Positions 16,278 through 26,376 of a DNA stretch of 56,229 nucleotides are shown one piece after another. The stretch comes from DATATB01 sp036268995 (GTDB taxonomy: Bacteria; Planctomycetota; Planctomycetia; Pirellulales; PNKZ01). The DNA lies in NCBI GenBank assembly GCA_036268995.1, contig DATATB010000060.1:1-56229 (forward strand), read 5' to 3'. The notes under the pieces were generated by a model. That model made no database searches, was not told the origin of the DNA, and worked only from the letters and a program-made list of their open reading frames with translations. The translations under genes and the position numbers were made by a program. Position 1 is the first letter of the stretch, and each line of letters opens with the position of its first letter.

Positions 16278-17408
16278 CTATTTCGGCCGGCAATACGACA
16301 GGGCCAGCAGTGCGTAGCCGGTTACGAGGTTCGGATCCCCCTCGAGCCAGCGGCTGTTGGAGTTGGTCCACGAGCCGTCGGCCTGTTGGCGGCCGACCAG
16401 TTCCTGGCTCAACTCGCTGCGCCAGTGATGCTGTTTTCCGCTGGCGTCGGCAAACGTTTCCTGGCCCATGGCGTTGAGGGCCTTGGCAAACGTGTCGTAG
16501 TAGTAGTACAGGCCGGAATCGCCCATGCCGGGATTGCTGTCCAGATCGTAGTTCTTGCGAATCCAATCGGTGGCCGCTTTAACGCGCGGGTCGTCGGGGC
16601 CCACGCCGGCGTAGATCATGCTCTTGAGCCCGGCGTACGTCATCGAGGCATAGCTGCGCAGGCCGCCATCGGCGGTTTTGCCGGCCGGACTGCTACCGCC
16701 GCCGGCGGGCGTGTAATAAAAGCCGCCGTCCGAAACCTTGGCGCTGAACTCGGTCGTGTTGTGCTCGCTCTCCAGGTTTTGGCAGCGAGAGACGAAGACC
16801 AGGGCCTTTTTCATGGCTTCGTCATCCGGGCCCGTGCCCGACGTTTTCAGCGCGTCGATCAGGAAGGCCGTGTTCGAGAGGTCGGGACGCTTGCTCCGGC
16901 CATAGCCGGCTCCGCCATAGTTGATGTCCGAAGGCTTTTGGTCCTCGCTCTCGTCCCATTGCAGGCCCTTTAGATAGCGATCAGCCTTCTTGAGCATCTC
17001 GCTGTAGTGGCCATCGGCATTCGCGGCGGAAAAGCACATCACAGCCAGGCAGGTCTCGTAGTTCTTATTGCCCGACTCGGGCCGATAAATGCCGCCGTCG
17101 GGCTGAATGAATTTTTCGAGGTACTTGAGGCTGCGGGCCACTTGTGGATCCTGCGGGCTGCGGCCGTTGCGCAAGATGCCGGTGGTCACCAAGGCCGTGA
17201 TGCCGATCGGATCGCTGGCCGCGCTGTACGAACCGTCGGCCGCCTGGCCTTTGGTGCGCAAATAGTCGATGCCCTTGGTCACGGCTTGTTCGCGGGCGCG
17301 CTCGATCGCGGCCGGGGTAGTGGCCGAGTCATCGGCAGCGGCAAGGGCCGGCAGCAGGGCGATGCACCAGGCCAGGCAAGCGGGCGCGGCGTGCTTCGAA
17401 AAACTCAT
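16278..17408 (-). CDS. Exported prenyltransferase/squalene-oxidase repeat protein
   Basis: 376 residues; ATG 17408 follows AGGAG. A signal peptide ends near ALAAADD. The rest is an alpha/alpha-toroid of repeats: GIDYLRTKGQ-ADGSYS, YLEKFIQPDGGIY, GGAGYGRSKRPDLSNTAFLIDAL, KVSDGGFYYTP, ADGGLRSYASMTYAGLKSMI and QQADGSWTNSNSRW. The catalytic DxDD of squalene-hopene cyclases and the DxDTA of oxidosqualene types were not seen, so it is unlikely to be a cyclase. Planctomycetes carry many such exported toroids of unknown role. The last codons are duplicated at 15667-15706. Confidence 0.82.
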   Translation of the reverse strand: MSFSKHAAPACLAWCIALLPALAAADDSATTPAAIERAREQAVTKGIDYLRTKGQAADGSYSAASDPIGITALVTTGILRNGRSPQDPQVARSLKYLEKFIQPDGGIYRPESGNKNYETCLAVMCFSAANADGHYSEMLKKADRYLKGLQWDESEDQKPSDINYGGAGYGRSKRPDLSNTAFLIDALKTSGTGPDDEAMKKALVFVSRCQNLESEHNTTEFSAKVSDGGFYYTPAGGGSSPAGKTADGGLRSYASMTYAGLKSMIYAGVGPDDPRVKAATDWIRKNYDLDSNPGMGDSGLYYYYDTFAKALNAMGQETFADASGKQHHWRSELSQELVGRQQADGSWTNSNSRWLEGDPNLVTGYALLALSYCRPK

Positions 17409-17456
17409 GGATCACAGCTCCTGGAAAGAATGGCGGCCGGCCGATCAGGCGATTTT

Positions 17457-17744
17457 TTAGTCAAGCACGGCCAAAATTTCGTCTTCGTTGAGAATCAAAA
17501 CCCGCGATCCGTCGATGTCCACTTCCACTGCCGCGGCGCCGTCGAACAGCACGCGGTCGCCTTCAATGACGCGCGGATGCACCCGCTCGCCACAGGGCAG
17601 CAGCCGGCCGTCGCCGACCGACAGCACGCGTCCTTCGTGCGGCACCTGGTCCGCATCGTGCGGCAGGATGAGCGCTTCCTGGCTCGTCCTAACCTCCTCA
17701 AATTGCTTGACCACGACGTGTTCCCCGACGGGTACGACTTTCAT
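17457..17744 (-). CDS. groES: Co-chaperonin GroES (Cpn10)
   Basis: 95 residues from ATG 17744, the family's usual length; a much longer frame upstream is ignored. Seen: KVVPVGEHVVVKQFE; a mobile-loop region SQEALILP in place of the usual AGGIVLP; EGRVLSVGDG; VIEGDRVLFD; and the C-terminal ILNEDEILAVLD. GroES caps the GroEL ring and drives folding cycles. No groEL and no CIRCE operator (TTAGCACTC-N9-GAGTGCTAA) were found nearby. The altered mobile loop and lone position suggest a secondary GroES paired with a particular GroEL paralogue encoded elsewhere. Confidence 0.85.
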   Translation of the reverse strand: MKVVPVGEHVVVKQFEEVRTSQEALILPHDADQVPHEGRVLSVGDGRLLPCGERVHPRVIEGDRVLFDGAAAVEVDIDGSRVLILNEDEILAVLD

Positions 17745-18022
17745 TCTGGTGCTTCGCGACCGTGCGCGCGATTCCTGCGTGTCTAGGAGTGAGGAGCCGG
17801 GCCAGTGACTGCATGCGCCTCGATCCTGGGTTGCAAACGAAACACGGGCCGGTCTTATTCTGTCACCCCACCTAGCGAGCTTCAATGGGGTCGCGGTCGG
17901 GCACGCCAGGCTGCCCCTTACTGCAAGAGTCGTTCCACTCGAACCGGGCGCTAGGAAATTCAGCCCCGCGACGGTATGACAAGAGAAGCGATTGAAACCA
18001 CCCATCTGTCCGTGGCAAAGCG

Positions 18023-18247
18023 ATGCGTTCGAATTTGGCCATCCCGCTGATTATTGTCGCCGTGCTGGCCTGGGGCCTGCTGCACGCGATCGGGGCTTAC
18101 ACGTACAACCATAACCCTTTGCGCTTTTGGATGGTGCTAGGCTGCGAGTTCGCATTTGTCGGGTTTTGGCTGGCGATGCTCGCCGCGCGACGGGCACGGC
18201 TCAAACGCGAGGGACACGGGCAGCGCTGGGGGCGGCCGGGGAAGTGA
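18023..18247 (+). CDS. Small two-helix membrane protein (74 aa)
   Basis: Two hydrophobic segments (IPLIIVAVLAWGLLHAIGAY and FWMVLGCEFAFVGFWLAMLA) are separated by a short polar loop, with a strongly basic C-terminus (RRARLKREGHGQRWGRPGK). No family recognised. It diverges from groES with 278 bases between. No strong ribosome site precedes the ATG, so the start is uncertain. Confidence 0.6.
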   Translation: MRSNLAIPLIIVAVLAWGLLHAIGAYTYNHNPLRFWMVLGCEFAFVGFWLAMLAARRARLKREGHGQRWGRPGK

Positions 18248-18253
18248 AGTCCC

Positions 18254-18275
18254 CCCACGGACCGCAGTCCGTGGG
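18254..18275. repeat. Palindromic repeat family A, copy 1
   Basis: CACGGACCGCAGTCCGTG core followed by GGCTTGG, just after the small membrane gene. Other copies: 20123-20144, 46595-46616 and 50241-50262. Confidence 0.8.
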
Positions 18276-18396
18276 CTTGGGCCGCTCGCGTGGCGGCGCC
18301 TGCACTCGCATTGTCACATAGGATGGAAACGGGGATACTTTCGGCCGCACCAGCCGGCTGGTAGATCCCTCGATCCCAGGAAGCAGAGCACCGCCC

Positions 18397-20088
<1,692 letters not shown>

Positions 20089-20122
20089 GTGGCTGAAGGC
20101 GACTGCCGCCGGCATCGAAATC

Positions 20123-20144
20123 CCCACGGATTGCAATCCGTGGG
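20123..20144. repeat. Palindromic repeat family A, copy 2
   Basis: Variant core CACGGATTGCAATCCGTG with the GGCTTG tail. The changes are compensatory (GACC/GGTC-type pairs became GATT/AATC), which preserves the stem. It lies between the decarboxylase stop and the methyltransferase start. Confidence 0.8.
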
Positions 20145-20167
20145 CTTGTGGGCAAGTGCGGACATCA

Positions 20168-20962
20168 ATGAGGAATCCGTTGCGGACCAACTTGAAACAA
20201 AAATCGCTGTACGACTATCCAAAATATTACGATTTGCTGTTCGGGTCGGACTGGCGCAGCGAGTTTCATTTTCTGCGAAGGTGCTTCGCGACTCATGCAC
20301 GCCGCCGGGTGCGACGCGTGTTCGAGCCGGCCTGCGGAACGGGCCGGCTGCTGGTCAAGCTGGCCGACGCGGGCTATCGGGTTCTCGGCAACGATCTGAA
20401 CCGGCGGACCGTGGACTTTTGCAACCAGCGGCTAGTACGCCGCGGCCATAAGCCCTCGGCCACGGTGGGCGACATGAGCGACTTCCGGCTGCCGCAGCCG
20501 GTCGACGCGGCCTTTAACTTGATCAATTCGTTCCGGCACCTGGCCAGCGAAGATGCCGCCAGCGGACATCTGCGGTGCGTCGCCGGGGCGCTGGCGCCCG
20601 GCGGCTTGTACGTGCTGGGCTTGCACCTGACGCCACGTGGCCGGCCGACGTGCGACTTCGAGCGCTGGGCCGCTCGCCGTGGCAACCTGGCGGCGACCAT
20701 CGAAATGCGTTCGCTGGAAGTCGATCGCCGGCGTCGCCAAGAGCACGTGCGCATGACGCTGGACGTCTACCGGCCGACCGGCTCGATGCGGCTGGTCGAG
20801 CAGCTGGCCTTTCGCACGTACACCGCGGCCCAATTTGCACGCCTGCTGGCCGACGAAACAGCCTTGGAAACCGTCGAGACCTACGACTTCGGCTACCGCC
20901 GGCCGGTAATCGTCGACCGGGCCAGCGAGGACATCGTTTTCGTGCTGCGCAAGCGCGCGTAA
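20168..20962 (+). CDS. SAM-dependent class I methyltransferase
   Basis: 264 residues from ATG 20168. The frame could start 29 codons earlier, but that part reads through a palindromic repeat. The N-terminus SLYDYPKYYDLLFG is typical of the family. The SAM loop is VFEPACGTGRLL, motif II ends LGNDLN, and GDMSDFRLPQPVDAAFNLI is the post-II segment. These proteins transfer a methyl group to small molecules; the acceptor is unknown. It lies 79 bases after the decarboxylase on the same strand, separated by a repeat. Confidence 0.8.
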   Translation: MRNPLRTNLKQKSLYDYPKYYDLLFGSDWRSEFHFLRRCFATHARRRVRRVFEPACGTGRLLVKLADAGYRVLGNDLNRRTVDFCNQRLVRRGHKPSATVGDMSDFRLPQPVDAAFNLINSFRHLASEDAASGHLRCVAGALAPGGLYVLGLHLTPRGRPTCDFERWAARRGNLAATIEMRSLEVDRRRRQEHVRMTLDVYRPTGSMRLVEQLAFRTYTAAQFARLLADETALETVETYDFGYRRPVIVDRASEDIVFVLRKRA

Positions 20963-20965
20963 TGC

Positions 20966-21026
20966 GGTCAGTTGTCCGTGGTCCGTGGTCCGTTGGAATT
21001 TGACAACTGACAACTGACAACTGACC
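20966..21026. repeat. Heptamer hairpin element (family C), copy 2
   Basis: GTCAGTT-GTCCGTG-GTCCGTG arms, centre TTGGAATTTG, then three ACAACTG heptamers. It lies between the converging methyltransferase and histidine kinase genes, where it could also act as a bidirectional terminator. Confidence 0.8.
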
Positions 21027-21035
21027 GCGCGGCGG

Positions 21036-24000
21036 TCATTTCGCTTCGAGCGCTGGGTCGGCGGAGCTGATGGGTAGCTCGACGAGGATGCGCGTGCCGT
21101 CGCCGGGCGAGGTTTCGATTTCGCCGCGTCCGCCCAACAGGGCCGCTCGCTTGCGAATGCCCTGCAGGCCGAAGCGGTCGGGCGGCACCTGGCGAAGATC
21201 GAAGCCGTGACCCCAATCGCGGATCTCGAGCCGCAGCAGGTCGTCGTGCTGCGTGAGGTGCACTTCGGCCCGCCGGGCGCCGCTGTGGCGTTTGATGTTG
21301 TTGAGCGATTCCTGCACGATGCGGAAGAGCGATCCTTCCAACAACGGGTCGATGCGGTCGAACTGCACGTCGTGCGTAAACTCGATATCGAGCGTGCCGG
21401 GCACCGCTTGCTCGGCCACCAGGTACTGAATCGCCAAGACAATGCCTTCCTCGTCCAGAATCGGCGGCCGCAGCCCACTGAGCACGCGCCGCGCATCGCC
21501 GATCGAGCGGCGCAGCAGGTCGGTGGCCATCTGCAGCGTGGCGCGTTCCTGCTCCGACAGCCCGTTGAGCATTTGGGCCAGACCTTCGAGGTGCCACAGG
21601 CCGGCCGTGATGTCCTGGACCAGGCCGTCGTGGATTTCGTAGGCCATGAGCTGGCGATCGCGTTCGTGGGCCCTGAGCAGTCCGCGCAAAAAGTCCTGTT
21701 CCTGGAGCAGGCGATCCTTGGCCTGTTTGCGCTCGGTGATATCGGTCGAAATGCCGCAGACCGCCGTCACATGGCCCTCGGGATCGTGCAGCGGAAACTT
21801 GACCGACAGATACGACAGCGGCCCGTTGCGGGTGGGAACCGTTTCTTCGAACGTGATCGGCTGGTCGGTTTCCATGACCAGCCGGTCGTTGGCATAAAAC
21901 TGCTCGGCCAGCTCCGGACCGAACAAGTCCTGGACCCGCTTGCCGGTGAGTTGTTCGCGCGTGAGGCCGTGCAGGTGTTCGTGCGCCCGATTGACGAACA
22001 AGTAGCGGCCGTTGAGATCTTTCAGATGTACGATCGAGGGCGTGCCGTCGAGGATGGCTTGCAGCCGGGCCTCGCTGACCTGCAGCGCGCGCTGGGCCCG
22101 CTTGCGGTCGGTGACGTCGAACATGAAGCCGCTCAGCAGGGCCGGCCTGCCGTCGCGCGGAGTGACGCCGGCAATGTCGCGGACCCAGACGGGAGAGCCA
22201 TCGGCCGCCACCAGCCGATATTCCAAGTCGCTGTCTTCGACCTTTAGTTGCCGCAGGGTTTCGCGATACGCGGCAATGACCCACTCACGATCGGCCGGGT
22301 GCAGGCGGTCGAACCAGAAATTCTGCCCGTACCAATCCTCGAGCGGATACCCCAACAGCCGGGCGGCCTGCGGACCGACGTAGGTGAGGCGCCCAGCGGC
22401 GAAATCCATCTCCCAGGGGACGACATTGGCCGTCTCCACCAGGCGGCGATAGCGCACCTCGCTGGCACGCAGGGCCTGCTCGGCCTCTTTGCGCGCGGTG
22501 ATATCCATGAACGAGCCCGACATCCGCACCGCCCGCCCTTGCTCGTCCCAACTCCCTTGTCCGCGGGCGTTAAACCAGCGCAGGACGCCGTGCTTGGTCA
22601 ACACGCGGTATTCGATTTCGTACGGCACGCGATGATCGAGATGCGTGGCCAACGCTTGCAGGACGCGGCTGCGATCTTCCGGATGAATGCAGGCCAACCA
22701 GCTTCGCAAGACATTGGGAAACTCGTGGTCCTCGTAGCCCAACGACTCCTTGAAGCGGGGCGAATAATAGATCGGGTTGTCGGGATGAAACGGATCGGCG
22801 GCGTTGATCCAGGCGTCCCATAAGCCTTCGCGCGAGCCGTGTACGGTCAGGTCGAAGCGTTCCAGGCTCAGGCGCAGCGACTCCTCGGTTTTGCGACGCT
22901 CCGTGTCATCGCGAAACAAGAGCACGCCGCCGCAAATCTCGTCGGTCTCGCTGCGCAGCGGGGCGGCGTTGGCCGTTAACCACAGGCCTTGATCCCTGGC
23001 CCGCGGGTGCGCGTACATCGACACCGCGCGCAACGTCTTGCCGGCGATGGCCTGGCCGAGCGGATGGTCCTCGAACGTATAGGGGGTCGTCTGGTCGGGA
23101 TGGAAAAACGTGCGGCCATCGCGAACATTGATCGTCTCCCAGGGCTCGAGACCCAGGATGTGGTGCGCCGCCGGGTTGGTGAGCATCAGGTTGCCCTGCT
23201 GGTCGACCACCAGCACGCCGGACATCATGCTGTTGAGCACCAACTCGAGCAATTGCTTCTGCGATTGCAAGTCGCGGTTCACGCTCCCCAATTCGTCGGT
23301 GCGGGCCTGCACGCGTTTTTCCAGCATAGCGTGCGATTGCCGCAACTCGGCTTCCGAGCGCTTGCGCTCGGTGATGTCCGAGGCCACGACGATGATTTCC
23401 GTCACTTGGCCGTCGCGCACCAGCGGTCCCATGCGGTTCTCGAACCAATAGGTGCGGCCATCGCCCCCCACCCAAGGCACCTCGAACGAAACGAATTCGC
23501 CCTGGCCGACCCGGCCCAAGGCCTCGCTCACCGTCGCCGCATAATCCGCCCGGACCACGTCCCGAAGGTTCTTCCCCAACACGTCGGCCGAGGCCGCCGT
23601 TCGGTGCAAGCGATTGGCAAACAACAGCACGCCGGTGGGATCCATCGAGAGGATGTATTCCGGCGCGCTTTCCAGCAGCAACCGCCAGCGGGCCTCGGAC
23701 GCCTGCAACGCCTGCTCGGTCCGCTTGCGGTCGCTGATGTCGGTCAGCGTGGCGATGAAGCCGATGATTTCGGACTGCTCGTCGCGCTGCGCGGCAATAT
23801 GTGCCAAGACCCAGGTCGCTTCAGACGCACTGGTATCCGGCTGAGGAGCGAAACGAAATTCCACCTCAAAGCTGTTTTCGCCCCGAGCCAGCGCATCGGT
23901 CCAACTAGCCTCGACACGCGCATGATCGGCCGGATGCACGAGCGAGATCCAACCCGCGCGCAAAATATCGCGGGCAGCAAGCCCCATAATCTGGCAGGCT

Positions 24001-24542
24001 CGATCGTTGACGTAGTAGCAATGCCCTTGGCTATCGGTCTTCAGCACACCGACCGGCGAGAGTTGGGCGAGGCTTTGAAAAAACGTTTCCCGCTCGCGCA
24101 GCGCGGCTTCGGCCGCCGCCTGTTCGGTCACGTCGATGGCCACGCCATGCGCGCCGAGCAATTGGCCGTCGGCTTCGCGCCACGGCGCGCACCACCAGCG
24201 AAAGACGAATGGCCCAATGGGCACGGTTGCCGTGGCCTCGTGTCCGTTGAGTGCCTGGCCGAGCGTCGAGAGCAGTTCGTGGGCGTCGGGAAAAACCTCG
24301 GACATCGCCCGGCCGATCAGGTCGCCCGGCTGATAGCCGAGCCGCTCGAGGCCTTGGCCGCTGAGCGAAACGAAACGGCACTGCGAATCCACGCACCAGA
24401 GCGCTAGCGGGGCCCGGTCCAGCACGGAGGTGAGACAATCCCCACCATCGGAAAGCAGCGCGGCGGCCAGCAGGGCCGATTGCTCGGCGCGCAGGTTCTG
24501 GCTCGGATCGTCTGCCGGTGAGTGGGAAGATCCCTGGGACAA
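21036..24542 (-). CDS. Multi-PAS sensor histidine kinase, NarL/HPK7 type
   Basis: About 1168 residues. Seven PAS/PAC units in series, each ending in a D(I/V)T(E/D)RK-type linker helix (for example VTEQAAAEAAL, ISDRKRTEQAL, ITERKRSEAEL, TERRKTEESL, ITARKEAEQAL, VTDRKRAQRAL, ITERKQAKDRL). Next comes a HisKA_3 dimerisation helix with phospho-His in AYEIHDGLVQDITAG, then a HATPase_c domain (VQESLNNIKRHSGA, RDWGHGF, FGLQGIRKRAALLGG). No membrane segment is evident, so it is probably a cytoplasmic redox, light or ligand sensor. The start is uncertain: TTG 24542 follows GAGG and lies downstream of a promoter-like sequence. GTG 24611 is an alternative. No cognate NarL-type regulator is adjacent. Confidence 0.85.
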   Translation of the reverse strand: MSQGSSHSPADDPSQNLRAEQSALLAAALLSDGGDCLTSVLDRAPLALWCVDSQCRFVSLSGQGLERLGYQPGDLIGRAMSEVFPDAHELLSTLGQALNGHEATATVPIGPFVFRWWCAPWREADGQLLGAHGVAIDVTEQAAAEAALRERETFFQSLAQLSPVGVLKTDSQGHCYYVNDRACQIMGLAARDILRAGWISLVHPADHARVEASWTDALARGENSFEVEFRFAPQPDTSASEATWVLAHIAAQRDEQSEIIGFIATLTDISDRKRTEQALQASEARWRLLLESAPEYILSMDPTGVLLFANRLHRTAASADVLGKNLRDVVRADYAATVSEALGRVGQGEFVSFEVPWVGGDGRTYWFENRMGPLVRDGQVTEIIVVASDITERKRSEAELRQSHAMLEKRVQARTDELGSVNRDLQSQKQLLELVLNSMMSGVLVVDQQGNLMLTNPAAHHILGLEPWETINVRDGRTFFHPDQTTPYTFEDHPLGQAIAGKTLRAVSMYAHPRARDQGLWLTANAAPLRSETDEICGGVLLFRDDTERRKTEESLRLSLERFDLTVHGSREGLWDAWINAADPFHPDNPIYYSPRFKESLGYEDHEFPNVLRSWLACIHPEDRSRVLQALATHLDHRVPYEIEYRVLTKHGVLRWFNARGQGSWDEQGRAVRMSGSFMDITARKEAEQALRASEVRYRRLVETANVVPWEMDFAAGRLTYVGPQAARLLGYPLEDWYGQNFWFDRLHPADREWVIAAYRETLRQLKVEDSDLEYRLVAADGSPVWVRDIAGVTPRDGRPALLSGFMFDVTDRKRAQRALQVSEARLQAILDGTPSIVHLKDLNGRYLFVNRAHEHLHGLTREQLTGKRVQDLFGPELAEQFYANDRLVMETDQPITFEETVPTRNGPLSYLSVKFPLHDPEGHVTAVCGISTDITERKQAKDRLLQEQDFLRGLLRAHERDRQLMAYEIHDGLVQDITAGLWHLEGLAQMLNGLSEQERATLQMATDLLRRSIGDARRVLSGLRPPILDEEGIVLAIQYLVAEQAVPGTLDIEFTHDVQFDRIDPLLEGSLFRIVQESLNNIKRHSGARRAEVHLTQHDDLLRLEIRDWGHGFDLRQVPPDRFGLQGIRKRAALLGGRGEIETSPGDGTRILVELPISSADPALEAK

Positions 24543-24587
24543 GCTTGGCCTCGTAGTCCAAACGGCCGGGAGAGCGGTGACAACATC

Positions 24588-24617
24588 AGTATATCGACCG
24601 CCAATTCGCACGGCCAA
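24588..24617 (-). promoter_or_regulatory. Candidate sigma-70-type promoter of the histidine kinase
   Basis: On the minus strand, TTGGCC, an 18-base spacer and TATACT. It would start transcription about 38 bases before TTG 24542. Seen by eye only. Confidence 0.35.
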
Positions 24618-24731
24618 TCGAGAGTGGCTTGTAACCCCACCACCGGAGTCCTCCCGCTCCGCCGGGAGGTCCCTTTCGCGGAGCGAGCCGACTACTGTGG
24701 CTTGAAGCCGCCGGCAGTTTATGATGACAGA

Positions 24732-26249
24732 ATGCCGTACCCAGCTAACCCCCTCGCGTCCAATCGTCTCGTCGTCGCCGCGCTGGCGCTGTCGGCACTG
24801 TTCATCGTGCTGGCAAATGGTTGCAGCCAAAGCCAGCCGGAGCCGGCGGAAGCGGTTCGCAAGCCCGTCGCGACGCAGGCAAAGAAACCGACACCTGCCG
24901 CGCCGCGAGCCGCAGGTCCGGCTGCCGTGCCGCCAGTTGTGGCCGCGGCGCCGGTTGTGGCCGCGCCGGCCAGCCCCGCCCAGCCCCGCCGCGAGCAGCC
25001 CGCTCCCGTGGCGGAGCCGCGAGGCATCGTGCCCGCGTCACGGGTGTCCGGCGCCGCATCGGCTGGTTTTCGTCGGATCGAAAGCCAGCACCTGGTGCTG
25101 CTCACCGATTTGCCGCCGGATCCAGAAATCGACCTTTTGCCTAAGATCTTCGATCTGGCGTATCCGCAGTGGTGCGATTACTTTTCGCAGCCCCAGCAGC
25201 CCGGAAAAACCTGGCGGATGACAGCTTTTCTGATGGGCGACCGCGCTCGCTTTCGCGCGGCCGGGCTGCTGCCGGATGAGTTGCCGACATTCGATCACGG
25301 CTTTTGCGCCGGCGCCCAACTTTGGCTCGATGAGCAGCCGAATGCTTACTACCGCCGCCACCTGCTGCTGCACGAGGGGACGCATGGGTTCATGCACACG
25401 GTGCTGGGCGGCGTCGGCCCGGTGTGGTATGCCGAAGGCATGGCCGAATTGCTGGGCACGCATCATTGGGCCGACGGCCGGCTGACGCTCGATTGGTTTC
25501 CCAAATCGCGGGAAGAAGTACCGCAGTTGGGCCGCATCAAGCTCGTGCGCGATACGGTGGCCGCCGGCCGCCTGCGAACGCTGGGCCAAATCCTGGCGAC
25601 CGATCCGCTCAACCGTTTCGGCAACGAGACGTACGCCTGGTGCTGGGCACTCGCTTCGCTCCTGGATCGCGACGCGCGCTACCAGCCACGATTTCGCGAG
25701 TCGCGGGCCGACGTACTGCGATCGGATTTCAATGCCAGGCTCGAGCGGCGGTTTGCGGCTGATTGGGATCAACTCAACGATCAATGGGAAGTCTTTGCCA
25801 CCACGCTGGTGCATGACTACGATTTCCAGCGCGCGGCGATCGACTTTGCGCCCGGCGAGCCGCTGCCGGACCAGGGGGCAAAAGTTTCGCTACGGGCCGA
25901 TCGCGGCTGGCAGAGCACCCGGCTGACTCTGGAAGCCGGCCGCAAATACACAATCCGAGCCGCCGGCCGCTACCAGGTGGCCGAAAAACCGCGCGTCTGG
26001 TGGTGCGAGCCCGGCGGAATTACCATGCGCTATGTCGACGGCCATCCGCTGGGCATCCTGCTCGCCGCCGTCCGTCCCGACCGCCGCAGCAGCCAGCAGC
26101 CGACGCCGCTGGTGCGGCCCGAGGTCATCGGCCTTGCCGGCACGATCGCCCCGGCCGAAACCGGCACACTCTATTTACGCATCAACGACTCGCCCGGCGA
26201 ACTAGCCGACAACGCCGGGCAACTCGAGGTGGAAGTGACGGGAAAATAA
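24732..26249 (+). CDS. Lipoprotein metallopeptidase with PA-IL-like C-terminal domain
   Basis: 505 residues from ATG 24732. A lipoprotein-type signal ends LANGC. A long Pro/Ala linker follows (~25-110), then a peptidase-MA/DUF1570-like domain with a zinc motif HEGTHGFMH (HExxH) at about residue 218 and a downstream glutamate in WYAEGMAELLGTHHW, as in gluzincins. The last ~120 residues (DRGWQSTRLTLEAGRKYTIR through LYLRINDSPGELADNAGQLE) resemble the galactose-binding PA-IL/LecA fold. I infer an outer-surface or periplasmic protease with a carbohydrate-binding tail. The zinc motif is seen; activity and ligand are inferred. It is divergent from the histidine kinase. Confidence 0.75.
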   Translation: MPYPANPLASNRLVVAALALSALFIVLANGCSQSQPEPAEAVRKPVATQAKKPTPAAPRAAGPAAVPPVVAAAPVVAAPASPAQPRREQPAPVAEPRGIVPASRVSGAASAGFRRIESQHLVLLTDLPPDPEIDLLPKIFDLAYPQWCDYFSQPQQPGKTWRMTAFLMGDRARFRAAGLLPDELPTFDHGFCAGAQLWLDEQPNAYYRRHLLLHEGTHGFMHTVLGGVGPVWYAEGMAELLGTHHWADGRLTLDWFPKSREEVPQLGRIKLVRDTVAAGRLRTLGQILATDPLNRFGNETYAWCWALASLLDRDARYQPRFRESRADVLRSDFNARLERRFAADWDQLNDQWEVFATTLVHDYDFQRAAIDFAPGEPLPDQGAKVSLRADRGWQSTRLTLEAGRKYTIRAAGRYQVAEKPRVWWCEPGGITMRYVDGHPLGILLAAVRPDRRSSQQPTPLVRPEVIGLAGTIAPAETGTLYLRINDSPGELADNAGQLEVEVTGK

Positions 26250-26376
26250 AGGTCCGGCCAGCCGTCCAGATGGGCCGACGCACGCGGTTGACGAAGTGCG
26301 GAGGGGATTCGACAATGCAGGCCGATTGCTCCGATCTCGCGTCCACAGCAGGCCACGCTTCGCCTTGAATAGCCCT

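Noticed and set aside
17745..18022. CIRCE operator or sigma-32 promoter for groES
   Set aside because: No TTAGCACTC inverted pair and no heat-shock promoter pattern found by eye.
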